A stretch of DNA of 64,000 nt from Diphasiastrum complanatum (GCA_029204225.1 CM055103.1:4024500-4088499); one strand, 5' to 3'. Positions 48,586 through 59,756 are shown, counted from the first letter of the stretch. The notes: a model not told the origin generated them from the letters alone. A program made the numbers and translations.

Positions 48586-49234
48586 GAGATTTCAACTAGT
48601 TTAGTCTAGTTTAGTCACATTTTGGTAAATTGTCAATAAGAGGCCAAAACTCATTTTAGACTTAGAGATAAACTTTTTGAAGTTACATTAGTTTCAAATA
48701 CATTCAATAAACACTTTTTGAAAGTGTGGGAAAGTTGGTAGTCAAGTTTGAGAGAGATTCAAATTTGAACTTTGGGTACATTGAATCTAGACCCAAAAAT
48801 AGTAGGGTTTACATTTTGGAGGGAAAGCCAAGTGGCCAAATAGGGTTTGAAAACTCTATAAAAGGATGTAACTCGTGGAGAGACACATCTTCGCTCTTCT
48901 CTCTCTCATTTCATCATTATACGTGGTTCTCTTTGGGTTCTACTACTCATTGGTGCACTATCTTGGTGATATCTTGCAATCTTGTGTGTAGAATACTCAT
49001 ATTTTGCTATTTTTGGTTTCACAAGTGTGAAATACAGTAGGGTACTGTAATTGTACGGACAACAAACATATTTTATGTTTTGGTTTATGTTTGATCAGTA
49101 TCTCTTAGAGTTTGCATCTCATTTTGTATGTAGATGCTGATTTTTCTACATTGGCAGGATTGTTGGTTTGCTCCTTATTGTAACCAAAGATCAGGGACAT
49201 GGATTGGATCTTGAATCATCTGAAATCCTTCACA
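48581..49234 (+). repeat. 3' LTR of the 44-49 kb Copia element
   Basis: 654 bp, nearly identical to 43767-44422. One visible change breaks the G-box palindrome to TTTCACAAGTGTGAAA near 49018-49033. Confidence 0.93.
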
Positions 49235-49274
49235 CGATATATGCGAGATATGCGAAATCTCACATATCGAAAAT

Positions 49275-49457
49275 CTCGCATAGCTCGCATAGTTGTGAGA
49301 TTTGTAGACTTTTTAGCATTTTCACATTTTGTGAACTTTTTCGCATTTCCGCATCTCTACAAATTCCCAAAAAAAAAATCTGAAATCGTGAAAAAGTTTA
49401 CAAAATGCGAAAATGCTAAAAAGTCTACAAATCCTACAACTATGCGAGCTATGCGAG
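49275..49457. repeat. Long imperfect inverted repeat (foldback)
   Basis: The left arm about 49275-49350 starts 'ctcgcatagctcgcatagtt' and the right arm about 49383-49457 ends 'aactatgcgagctatgcgag'. The arms pair over about 75 bp with few mismatches (shared 'gactttttagcattttc' and its inverse), with a loop of about 32 bp. The related 'gcgagatatgcg' motif also occurs near 43428-43458 and 43703-43765, so the Copia element landed inside this repeat family. Confidence 0.88.
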
Positions 49458-49849
49458 GGGGCAGTCCCGTCTTCGCAGTTTTTGGTTTACCAAGAATCTT
49501 TGCATTTTTTTATTCGACCCGACCCTGAATCGAAATTTTTCTCTTCGATAAGAGTTACAGTGGGTCAAAAAAGGCTCAGGTCAGAAATATCTATATCTAT
49601 ATAGTGAACCATGGTCGAAATTTTTCTCTTTGATAAGAGTTATAGTGGGTCGGAAAAGGCTTGGATCGAAAATATCTATATCTATTTTTGCTATAGTTAT
49701 TACAACCGCCTCATTATTCTAAATACATGTACAAAGTAGGCGGACGTCAACGCGAAGTCGTTGGGTCGAATTTCTAACCTACAGTATCAAATTTTACAAT
49801 GAGTTGAATTTCTGACCGACAATATCAGATTTTAAAATTTCTAACCGAC

Positions 49850-50885
49850 AATATTAGATTTTATTTTTTCCAAAGGTCCAAATTTTTTTCAAAGACTCGA
49901 ATTTTTTTCCAAAGACTCGAATTTTTTCCAACGACTCGAATTATTGAATGAAAGACTCAATTTTTTTTTTCTTCCAAAGACTCAATTTTTTTTTCGAAAG
50001 ACTCAAATTTTTCCGAAAGACTCAAATTTTTTCGAACACTCGAATTTTTCAGAAGACTCGATTTTTTTCAAAAGGCTCAAATTTTTCGAAAGGCTCAAAT
50101 TTATCCAAAGACTCGAATTTATCCGATGATTCGAATTTTTCCTAAGGATCGATTTTTCCAAAAGACACGAATTTCCCGAAAGACTCGAATTGTTCCAAAG
50201 ACTCGAATTCTCAAATTTTTTCCGAACACTCGATTTTTTGAAAAGACTCGAATTTTTCGAAACTCGATTTTTTGGAACAACTCGAATTTTTCCAATGGGT
50301 CGAATATTTCCAACGACTCGAATTTTTGGAAAGACTCGAATTTTTCGAATGGATCAAATTTTTCCAAAGGATCAAATATTTCCAATAACTCGAAGTTTTC
50401 CAAAGACTAGATTTTTTTGGCAAACTCAAATTTTTTGAACGATTCGAATTTTTGGAACTACTCGAATTTTTTCGATGGATTGAATTTTTCCAAAGACTCG
50501 AATTTTTTCCTAAGAATCAAATTTTTTGAATGACTCGAATATTTGGAAAGACTCGAATTTTTCTGATGACTGGAATTTTTTTTGTAGGATTGAACTGTCA
50601 ACTCGAATTTTTCCGAAGGATCGAAGGACTTTTGTAATGTCAAGTCGAATTTTTTAAGAGACTCAAATTTTTCAAAAGACTCAAATTTTTCTGAAGACTC
50701 GAATTTTTCCAAAGACTTGATTTTTTCGAAAGACTCGATTTTTTCGAAAGTCTCGATTTTTTTTCCAATGACTCAAATTTTTCCGAAGGCTCGAATTTTT
50801 TTTGAAGGCTCAAATTTTTTCAATGACTCCAATTTTTTCAAAGACTTGAATTTTTCCAAAGACTCAAATTTTTCCAAAGACTCGA
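49850..50885. repeat. Degenerate minisatellite, unit of about 17-20 bp
   Basis: About 1 kb of irregular copies of a unit close to 'aaagactcgaatttttcc'. Spacing varies and substitutions are frequent. Frames on both strands translate to Asn-Phe-Ser-Lys-rich or Glu-Lys-Phe-rich repeats and are not genes. The LTRs of the 0.6-3.7 kb Copia contain similar 'gatcgaattttt' and 'gactcgaaaaattc' strings. Confidence 0.93.
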
Positions 50886-50911
50886 ATGTTAGTTATTCAA
50901 GATGCGAAATG

Positions 50912-50993
50912 TGGGAGATCGACCATCATCCAAATCATCGGCCGCCACGTAGAACGGCCTCCATTGCCCGTCAACGACGGACACTCTTTACTA

Positions 50994-50994
<1 letters not shown>
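50912..50994 (+). mobile_element. Candidate Helitron 3' terminus, second copy
   Basis: Shares 'ccaaatcatcg', 'cggcc', 'ccattgcccgtcaacga' and 'cactc' with 9211-9284. The hairpin CCGTC-AAC-GACGG (50968-50980) is perfect and lies 10 bases before CTAG (50991-50994), followed by T. The minisatellite just upstream may be part of the same element, as tandem arrays inside Helitrons are known. Confidence 0.5.

Positions 50995-51027
<33 letters not shown>
50995..51027. repeat. (TA)n microsatellite
   Basis: About 33 bases of TA dinucleotides. Confidence 0.95.
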
Positions 51028-51029
<2 letters not shown>

Positions 51030-51030
<1 letters not shown>

Positions 51031-53450
51031 AGCCTCCCTTTGAAAGAAATCATATATTGACATTGTGTTCTCACTCTTGTATGATTATTATTTGTTTGAG
51101 ATTGAAACCACCATCTCTTGTTTTTTTTTTTCCTTGTTTTCTCTCTAAGATAGTTGGTGTTTGTTTAATCTGCTATTGTACCAACTACATGTGGTATCAA
51201 AGCCATAGGATCTCCATGCCCTCAAAGTAAGTTAGGCTATTGTTTGAATTTGATTTTGTCATCATTGGGAGAGATTTGAGTTTTTCACCTATCGAAAGAA
51301 AAATTATTCTCCTATAGGAGGCTCTTTTCTCTCTCCTTATTTAAATGCATTGCAGTTTGTATCATTGAAGAGCTATCATCTTCTAAATTCTTTGGAGGGT
51401 GAAAGAAAAGAGATTACTTGTTGTTTTGCTTATGTTATTTTAGATTTCAGTTTGGTAGGAAGGTGATTTGTTGGCAGCCAAAGGACTTCAATTGTTTACT
51501 AGTGGAAGCAACCTGATTGACATGAAACTTTTCTATTCCTGTTGGGACAACATTCAAATAATCTTCTCTCTAATATGGATTATAGAGTGGATAGTATTGT
51601 TTAAAATGGTATCAATTATCAAGCCTAGAGGTTTAAGATGTGCAATTGTGTTAATATTATTTGATGTGCGAGATATTGTGATAGGTGAGAAGGAAAGACC
51701 CACCAATAATAATGGAGGACCAGACATGATCTCTTGGGACAAAAGCAATAGGAAGGCTTTATGCATGATATATGTCGGTTAGTGACAGATTGATTACACA
51801 TATTCTTAAAACATCAGCTCCTTTAGCAAGCATGGAATATTTTTTGTGGTGAGCTCATAATGATTTTATTGAAGTTAAGAGTTGAAGCCACATAAGGGAA
51901 TATAAGTGGTAAGTATTGTTTTGAATGGCTTATCCCAATCCTTCTTCTGCCACATGGTCATTCCTCTAATGTCTAGAAAAAGAATGTTGAATCATGACGA
52001 ATCAAAAGAAATCCTCGTTCAAGAGGAGCTCTTGAGGAATTCCTACACACCTACCAAGGCTTTTGGAATAATGTCGAATGTCAAATGGAGATCGAATTCA
52101 AATTGAAGATATTCAAACAAACGTTTAAATAAAAATCGACACAAATTCAAACAAAAGCTCAAATAAAATTCAACATAGATTCGAACAAAATTAGCATGCA
52201 AGTTGAGCCATATTTCGTTGAAATTTGAAAGAACAAATGTTGGCTACTTAGAGCTTCAAAGTTGATGGACTAGATGTTGCTCAAATCTTGAGTAAAAATG
52301 AAGACATTTGAATATGAAGATGAGATCTTTTTCAAGAGGACGAAGTAAAGGCAAGTTCCAAGACAAAGGGGCTGTTGACAAATCCCAAGAAAGGTACATG
52401 CACCTTTTGAGAATTGAAGGCTATTGGAAAAAGCAAGGAGTATTTTCTCTACCTAGTCCAACTAAATTGTTAATGCCAAAGGACCCTATTATCGTGGAAA
52501 ACCAAGGTATGTTAAAGCCACATGTCAAATCAAACATTATGCGACAAGTGTCAAAGGAAGAGGGAAAGTATCAACTTTTCATCCTAATGGTGGACCAAGA
52601 GAACAATCTTCAAATTATGGTGGAGATGAGGAAGAAGCCAATGACATGGCACTCATCGTGATCAAATCACATTCAAGTGTTTTATGTCTGTACCTTGATT
52701 TGGGAGCATCTTCAAGCATGACCTCTCACATTGAGTGGTTCAAAAATCTTGAAGAAGGAGACAATAAGTCCTAAGTGAACCTGGAGAGAATTGCACTCAA
52801 AAAGTGAGTGGAAGAGGTGATATTTGCATTCACTTAAGAGCAAGAATATGAATTCTTACATTGCCTTGTACGTACCTAGCACAGCTAGGAATTGTATTAC
52901 CATTAAAGGAATGAAAATGAAGTTGTCCATTAATATGTTAATGATGATGACCGTATTACTGTAAGTGGAAAAAGACTTGCTTTTTGTATTGGTTGGAGTA
53001 TGAATTAAATCCACTTGTAGCTCAAGCAGATGCATCGAGTCTCGTTTGGCACAAAACTGTAGAGGCATAGAAGAGCCCTTGAGCTTACCCATAGTGATAT
53101 TTGGGGACCAAGTCAAATAAGATCCTTGGGCAAATCACTTTGCTATGCAATACCATTGGCAATATTTTTCAAACAAAATAAGTGAAGCTTTTGAGAAGTG
53201 TTTTGAATAAGGAATTTAATTCAAAATCAACCAAATCTAAAAGTGAAATGCTTAAGGAGTGATCATGGTGGAAATATACTTCTATCGTATTCCATAACTT
53301 TTGCAATGATAATGAAATAAACATCATCTTACCACCTCTTATTCTCTTCAATACATGGGATGGCTGATTTCAAAAATCACACCATTGTGGAAAGTACAAA
53401 AATATGTTAAAAGCATGAGAACTAACCAGTTTTATTTTATTTTATGGGCT
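51030..53450 (+). pseudogene. Old Copia element: LTR end, PBS, gag to early integrase
   Basis: A primer-binding-site-like TGGTATCAAAGCC at 51191-51203 follows an LTR end, with the upstream part bounded by the TA repeat. Gag remnants include 'MVSIVLNGLSQSFFCHMVIP' (51906 on). In another frame after 52460 come a basic gag tail and the protease site 'LDLGASSSMTSHIEWFKNLE' (about 52690-52755; D-S-G changed to D-L-G). Near 53080 'LTHSDIWGPSQIRS' is the start of integrase. Frames are heavily broken and no 3' LTR was found. Confidence 0.75.
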
Positions 53451-54220
53451 TGATGATCCTCACACAGAAGTTTGTGCAAAATGATAAATTTATGTTTTAG
53501 GATCGCAATCAATAAGGACTAAGAATAGTGTCTTTACTATTTTGATAAGGTCGGATTTGGACCCATTTCTATTGGTTAGATGAAATACATTGCATCTAGT
53601 CATGAAAATCTAGGTTTTTGATGAAGTACCTAGAAACTACTATTTTAGGGCAAATTTTGGCAAATGACACATTTTACTATAAACAGATGTACCAACATGG
53701 AGAATCATTCTATTTCTACTGAGAGTTAGTGCTATGGTGAGTTCTACTACTAGTTTAAGTTGAGTTCATACTTTTATGAAAATTAGAGCATGTTACCAAT
53801 AGATGATTAGGGTTTCATTTTTGGACATATGAGAGACTCTAACTCAATTATAAATATGGTGCTCTTGTAGGTCAAGCACCTTTATCTCTTGCATCTCTTT
53901 GTTATTATCATTCCTTCTATTGACGTTTGTTTTGCTCATGGTGAGTGTATCTTGTTGTTTCTTTTGTGCATGAGTTCCAAAGTTGGCTCATAGAACTCAA
54001 TAATCTGATTCTGAGACAAATTGACCTTACACAAGTTTTTAGATTCATTCCTTGACCGAGTTCTTGCTCACATTCTTAAGAATAATCCTCTTGATAAGCT
54101 TATATATATACATAGTTTATCTAACCTGTATTTTGACGAATAGCAGATATAAAAACTATTTTCATTTGATCAAGCCATTTCCTTAGGTTTTTGAAAGCTC
54201 TTTAGATGTCACTACGAAAT
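53450..54220. other. No gene seen
   Basis: AT-rich sequence without coding potential. Confidence 0.35.
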
Positions 54221-54223
54221 AGT

Positions 54224-54280
54224 CGGGGTTTGAGCCTGCCCCTTCCTGGCCGCAGTAAACAACTCTACCCAACTCACCCC
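54224..54280 (-). mobile_element. tRNA-derived SINE head, minus strand
   Basis: On the minus strand the stretch reads GGGGTGAGTTGGGTAGAG (A-box-like, about 54262-54279) and, about 30 bases later, GGCTCAAACCCCG (B-box-like, 54224-54236). This is the RNA polymerase III promoter pair of tRNA-derived SINEs. Ends and target duplication were not identified. A decayed tRNA gene is the alternative. Confidence 0.5.
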
Positions 54281-54675
54281 GGTCTGATGGACAACTTTTG
54301 TCATCTTCCAACAGATTGAAGAAATGCACTCAATTAGATTGTGGTGGGTAACAAGAAAGACACTAAATCATTTAAAGGACAATGTGCAAGAGAGAAGGAT
54401 AAAGTATTCAAGAGCTCCAAAGATTTTAATGACATTATAGCTATAGCAAGAACAGAAGCTTGCATAAAGTTTTCCTAACAGGAACAGAACAGGTATGATA
54501 GAAGACTCACATCACACATCTCAACAGATCCTCGCAGCAATATTGAAGAGATCAACTTACTGGAAACTCGAGAAACTTGAGCATCTCCATGATTAACAGA
54601 TTCTTAATTGAGCTTTACTTTATAAAGACTTGCTTGGCAATCAATTAAGGACGTGGATTCTTGAGGTGGTCCAGT

Positions 54676-55161
54676 TCAGCTGTTTGATAGGGTATTTTCA
54701 AAAGCTGCAGAATTCATCGCCGAGACAAATTCAGCGAAACTTATTCTTCCATCACCGTCTGCATCGGCCTCTCCAAACATATCCGCAAGTTCCCTGGTAG
54801 AAAGGGGGTGGCCAAGGCGTGCCATAGCAGACGCCAACTCCACAGGGGTGACAAATCCATTGCCATCCCTGTCTAAGGTTTTAAACAAAGATGAAAGCTC
54901 CTCGTGGCTGTATATGACCTGGTTGGCTAGCTCAGGTGCAATTAGGCTTACAAACTCAGAAAACTCAATGAGGCCGTTATTGTTGCTATCAACTTTGCGG
55001 ATAACTGCTTCCAATTGCTCCTCGCTTGGGGTTAACCCTAGGGATCGGAAAAGTGACCCCATCTCCAGCGCTGTGATGCTGCCATCTCCATCTTTGTCAA
55101 ACTGTACGAAAACATCTCGCAGTTCTGTTAACTGCTTTGCTGTGAATCGTCCCTTCGTCAT
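54676..55161 (-). CDS. Calmodulin-like protein, CML15-18 type, four EF-hands
   Basis: Intronless frame of 161 codons. EF-hand loops lie at residues 22-33 (DKDGDGSITALE), 58-69 (DSNNNGLIEFSE), 97-108 (DRDGNGFVTPVE) and 133-144 (DADGDGRISFAE). Each has acidic residues at loop positions 1 and 12 and Gly at 6, so all four should bind calcium. The 'FRSLGLTPSEEQLEAVIRK' linker and the 'SAAFENTLSNS' tail resemble the plant CML15-18 group, cytosolic or nuclear calcium sensors that relay signals to target proteins. The start ATG (complement of 55159-55161) gives 'MTKGRFTAKQLTELRDVFVQ', matching the family start. No disabling change. Confidence 0.95.
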   Translation of the reverse strand: MTKGRFTAKQLTELRDVFVQFDKDGDGSITALEMGSLFRSLGLTPSEEQLEAVIRKVDSNNNGLIEFSEFVSLIAPELANQVIYSHEELSSLFKTLDRDGNGFVTPVELASAMARLGHPLSTRELADMFGEADADGDGRISFAEFVSAMNSAAFENTLSNS

Positions 55162-55335
55162 ACTGGGAATGCCGGAAGTGCAAATGTATGATACTATTTT
55201 GCAGATCTGCGTTTATTTTACAGATCTGTCCGCAATTTTTCCTCTTCACAAAACTGATGAATACAAAGACACGATTATAAGACGGCTGCAAAGAGTTAAA
55301 ACCACATTACAAAGAACACAATCTAACAGGAAAAA
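55162..55335 (-). promoter_or_regulatory. Upstream/5' leader region of the CML gene
   Basis: This sequence is paralleled by about 55425-55570 (shared 'gcagatctg.gtttt', 'acaaaa.tgatgaat', 'gctg.aaagagttaa'), so the duplication includes the leader. The transcription start cannot be fixed. Confidence 0.45.
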
Positions 55336-55575
55336 ACAGCATCGTCATCTTCTTCTTTGTCAAACTCTGATCAAACATCTCGCTGTTTTGTTGGCTGCTT
55401 GTCTGAGAAGCGTCCCTTGCCCATACTGGCGATGGCCAAAAAGCAGATCTGTGTTTTCCTAACAGCATAAAATACAACGGTTTCTTTCTGACAAAATTGA
55501 TGAATGCTCTAGAGAAAAACAGACAATCATATAGCAGCTGGAAAGAGTTAAGACTGCTTTGCAAGATACATCAAA
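55336..55575 (-). pseudogene. Partial tandem duplicate of the CML start and leader
   Basis: On the minus strand an ATG (complement of 55422-55424), 263 bp upstream of the real start, opens 'MGKGRFSDKQPTKQRDV', stop, 'SEFDKEEDD'. This is a mutated copy of the first residues of the CML protein with an in-frame stop after 17 codons and a spoiled first EF-hand. Homology extends through the leader but ends where the rest of the coding region should begin. If transcribed together, it would act as a short upstream reading frame. Confidence 0.8.
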
Positions 55576-55703
55576 CCGATTTCTAAATTTTCTAGAGAAA
55601 AGTTATGGAAGCCGTTCCTTGAGCATGAACGATGGTCGTAAACCCTTGAATCTGCCGAAGCTTTTTCGTCCTAGACCTCTTCTTTGAAACACATAACCCG
55701 AAG

Positions 55704-55708
<5 letters not shown>

Positions 55709-55752
<44 letters not shown>
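55709..55752. repeat. (GA)n microsatellite
   Basis: About 44 bases of GA dinucleotides upstream of the CML gene on the minus strand. Confidence 0.95.
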
Positions 55753-55754
<2 letters not shown>

Positions 55755-55759
55755 TGATC

Positions 55760-56915
55760 CAATAGCACGTCTGACGCACTACCCTAATTGGATTGCCTAC
55801 CTAAATTTTGTTTTTCAAGAGGAGGCTGGGTACCCCTGGTTTTCCATGAGGAGGCTGAGTACCCTGGCAAAGTCAGAGACACTAAACCTACTACAAGACG
55901 GTAGCTAAGGGTCGGACGAACGAAGAATACTTGACTTGGCAGTTGCAATGGATGGTTGAGATTAAACGTTTTTATGAGACCCTTGCTATGGCTTGCAATC
56001 AGGCTACCCTTGACCTACCACAACATGCCACGTGTATGCTTGTTCCGTTCACACTTGCTATGGTTAGAAGTTTGAATGTCCTTTCGAGTTTGTATGTTGC
56101 CTCTTGAATCCCCTGTCTCTTAGGGTGTTTTCATACATGGGGTGGTAGATAGTGATGTTGAGTGACACTTATTCCGCGCATCAGCCCCAATGCTCGAGAA
56201 ATCTCTTTTAAGTTAAAGCTTGCATTTTTTAAAGCTTCTTAATTATTTTGAAGACTATTACTCATAACAGGGTTTGTATGCTTATATAAAAGAACTTCAA
56301 AGATTTTGTGATTCCAATTTTTGAAACATCATGCTCATTACCTTCCTATACTTTGAAGGTTCTTTCAAGCAATGATTAGCCCTCTCCATCGTCCCCCATT
56401 TTGTCACAAACTTCTCCTCTATCCTATATGAACCATAAGGATGTTTGGTGCCTTATTAGAAGTTTAATGATTTTTTAAAAATAGGAGCCCTAGAGCATGA
56501 GATGCTAGCGAGTATTTATTAGTGGCATCTCCACTTATCCCATGTGAATATTTTTTAAGCCAAGTCATTTGTCACATGGGGGATCTCATTCTTTTATGTG
56601 AAATGGGACAATGGCCTTTCTCTTTTTTCTCTCCAATGACTAAAGAAACTTTGAATACAAAGCTAACCAACTAAGCCATCCGTCTTGGATGATAATACCC
56701 TTATAGGTGAAGAGATTTACGACTTCTATGAAACATGTATGTTTTGGCTCCATGGGTTTAGAGCTTGGTGTGTCGAGGTAAGCATGTTGTTACAAGTTGC
56801 TATGGAAAAGATTAACATGTCACAAGTAGTAGATGGCATCAATTCCCATAGGCAATTTCCATTGTTTATAGATTTACGAAGCCTTCCAAAAGATTCCACA
56901 AACTTGGGTAGGTAG
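55760..56915. other. No recognised gene
   Basis: A 76-codon plus-strand frame (56685-56915) ends just before the Copia LTR and matches nothing I know. The rest has no coding potential. Confidence 0.3.
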
Positions 56916-57955
56916 CGAGTGTGAAAGATTCAACTAGTTTCATCACATTTTGCAATATTTTCATATTTGGCATATTGAGGCCAAAACTTGTTTTAGACTT
57001 AGAGGTTGACTTTTCAAAGTTCATTAGTCTAAATTTCATTTGAATAAACAGTTTTTGAAAGTGTGGGAAAGTTAGAATGAGAGTTTGAGTAGATTCAATT
57101 TGAATAGTTGGGTACATTGAATCTAGACCCAAAATTAGTAGGGTTAGCATTTTGGAGGGAAAGCCAAGTGGCCAAATAGGGTTTGGACCTGTTATAAAAG
57201 GATGCAACTCGTGGAGAGAGTATTCTTCTCTCTTCTCTATCTCATTTCATGCTTATACATGGTTCTCTTGGGTTCTACTATCTATTGGTGCACTATCTTG
57301 GTGATTGCTTGCAATTCTATGTGTAGAATGATCTATATTTGCTATTTTTGGATCCACATGTGTGAAATACAATAGCTTGCTGGTTTTGTACGGACAACAA
57401 CAATACATAATCATTTCATTCAAGTTTGATCAAGTTCTATTGGTGTTTGCATCTCATTTTCTGTATAGATGCCGATTTTTCTACATTGGTGAGATTGGTA
57501 GTATATTTCTCTTTCTAACCAAAAGATCATTCAAGTAGATTGGATCTTAAGGATCTGAAATCTTTCACATGTTATCAGAACTTGTGTTTCAGGTTATTAT
57601 GGAAGAAATCAGATCTATCAATGATTTGGTGAAGATATCAAGTCTAGAGCATGCTAGAGAGGATTCTACAACAAAATCGGATTTTTTGCTTTTGTAGATT
57701 GGATCTTTTGTAGATCAAAACACTTTATAGGTCAATATACTTGATCTATTTTGATTTTTGAATTCACATACTAGATTTGGCCTATTTTTGGATCATTGGA
57801 TCAGCCTAAGTGGTGGCTTATAGATTGCATATCAAATTTTCAGCATTTGCATGTAGATTTGGAAAAGTCAATTTTTTGTGATTTTGTCAAAACCCTAATT
57901 TTGATTGGATCTCTAGATAGTGAGGTTGTTGGACTTCATTTGAGTGTGTTTCAAT

Positions 57956-58207
57956 CTTAAACACTGTTTTAGTAATTTTGGAACATTCCCAAGTCCCATT
58001 CTTGTCTTTTATGAGGGCCTATGTTCAAAATTAAGTTCAATCACACAAACTTGGCACACACCTATGCTCGAACTTAAGTTCAAGCACATACTCCTTTGCT
58101 CAAACTTAAGTTCAAGCACACAAGCATGTACTAGAGAGGATAGCGAGAAAATTTAATTTGTTCCAAAATCAAGACATTCTCCCAATATTACGAAAACAGT
58201 GTTCTTA
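57956..58207. mobile_element. MITE inserted in the Copia leader
   Basis: A 244-bp insert (57960-58203) has inverted ends AACACTGTTTTAGTAATTTT and, on the other strand, AACACTGTTTTCGTAATATT. Both flanks read CTTA. The related leader at 44.8 kb has the uninterrupted site 'caatcttaaaaagtg', which proves the insertion. Inside are three copies of a 'cttaagttcaagcaca'-like motif. The superfamily is unclear: CACTG-type ends recall CACTA elements, but the duplication length does not fit well. Confidence 0.85.
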
Positions 58208-58404
58208 GGAAAGTGGCAAAAGTCATTAGATTGAGGATAGATCATAGGTTGATCAAGATTCCATGATTCTATGTGTTGATTTGCTTGGATAAGTGCTAGA
58301 AGAGAATTTGTGAGATAGTTTCAAATCTTGGTGATTTCTTTTGAAAGCATTTGTTGTTGTTCAAAGGTGAAGCAGGTTGAAAGAGAAGATCAGGCCATTG
58401 CTAC

Positions 58405-59755
58405 ATGGCAACCTCAATTGGAGTCATGTTGGAAGCCAATGATAGGCTTACCTCAAGTAACTATTCATTGTGGAAAGTGAGGATGGAGTCACTTCTTGAG
58501 ATGAATGATGTTTTGGATATTGTTGCAGGTTTGGAGGAGAGACCAGCAACACAACAAGATCAATTGAGGTATGACAAGAGGGCCAAAAAGGCTCTACACA
58601 TGATAATGATGAATGTTACCAATGAACTTCTCAAGGAATTTGGTAAATGCACATCATCTTTGGAAGCTTGGAATTCATTGAAGAAGATTTATGAATCCAA
58701 GTCTACTTCTAGAGTGTTACCTCTAAGAAGGCAAATCTTTTCTTGTTTGCAAAAGAATGAAGAAAGTCCAAGTACTTTTGTTTTGAGAATGAAAGCATTG
58801 AATGATGAGTTGGCTTGCATTGATGAAAGCATTAAGGAAGGAGAGCTTATTCAAGTAGTTCTTAATGGCTTATTGGATGCTCATGCTAACATTTTTCAAA
58901 GTATTGCTATTCAAAAGACTTTGCCAAGTTTGATGGATCTTCAAGAGATCTTGATCAATGAGGAATATAGGCTTCAAGCAAGAGGTGGATCTACATCGAC
59001 ACTTCAAGATGATGCTATGTTCACAAAGGGCAAATTCAAGGGCAAAACCAAACGTAAGTGGTCTAAAGGGCAAGATCAAGTGGATGCTTCTTCAAGTGGC
59101 AAAAAGAAGGATAGATCAAAGCTCAAGTGCTTCTATTGTGGCATCAAAGGACACTTTGCAAGTGAGTGCTACAAGAAGAAGAGAGATCAAGGAGACAAGC
59201 AAGGTAATCTAACTCTTGATGAGGATGGTTTGAATGTTCAAGATGCAAATGATGATGCTTTTGTGATGTGTTCATGTGCTTGCTAATGATGGAGATCTAG
59301 ATTCTTGGTGGATTGATAGTGGAGCAAGTTCACGGATGACCTTTCACAAAGAGTACTTCACTTCTTTGTTGGCATATGGAGATGACAAGAGGGTGATCTA
59401 CACGGCCAATGATGGTGAGTGTGCAATCAAAGGGATTGGCACAATTCCTATTTCTCTCTCTACAAATAGGAATGTTCATTTGGAGGATGTCTTGTTTATT
59501 CCATCTATCACCAAGAATCTGCTTAGTGTGAGTCAAATGCTAAGTAAGGGCCTCAAGGTGGAGTTTGATAGAGATGCTTGTTTGATCAAAAGGAAGGATG
59601 TCTTGATTGGAAAAGGTAAAAGGCAAGGGAAGTTGTTCAAACTTGATGCTTGTGTTATTGCTAACCAAGTTGGATGTGTTGCAAGGGAGCAAATTTCTAT
59701 CAAGAGGTTTGGCACAAAAGGATGGGACACCTCAACTTCAAGTCATTGGAGGTAA
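58405..59755 (+). pseudogene. Copia gag-zinc knuckle-protease, one frameshift
   Basis: ATG at 58405 opens a 293-codon gag: 'LTSSNYSLWKVRMESLLEMN', 'LKKIYESKSTSRVL', 'VLNGLLDAHANIFQSIAIQK' and zinc knuckle CFYCGIKGHFASEC (near 59128-59169). A frameshift near 59275-59286 moves the reading into the protease ('SWWIDSGASSRMTFHKEYF') and pre-integrase ('LFIPSITKNLLSVSQML'), ending at 59755. It is highly similar to the minus-strand copy at 7.4 kb. Gag itself is intact. Confidence 0.92.
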
Positions 59756-59756
59756 T

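Larger units (their letters stand above)
43767..49234 (+). mobile_element. Complete-ended, non-autonomous Copia element
   Basis: Near-identical LTRs (43767-44422 and 48581-49234) flank an internal region. The target duplication is CGATA at 43762-43766 and 49235-49239. The primer-binding site is TGGTATCAGAGC at 44423-44434, and the polypurine tract is GAAGAGGGAG at 48571-48580. Gag, zinc knuckle and protease are recognisable, but integrase, RT and RNase H are replaced by about 2.1 kb of sequence without clear pol motifs. The few LTR differences indicate a recent insertion. Confidence 0.93.

Noticed and set aside
49944-50712. Several long frames on both strands with Asn-Phe-Ser-Lys or Glu-Lys-Phe repeats
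   Set aside because: They follow the minisatellite unit in several frames and on both strands at once, so they reflect the repeat, not a gene.
54848-55462. 204-codon plus-strand frame
   Set aside because: It is the antisense shadow of the calmodulin-like gene, whose four EF-hands decide the strand.
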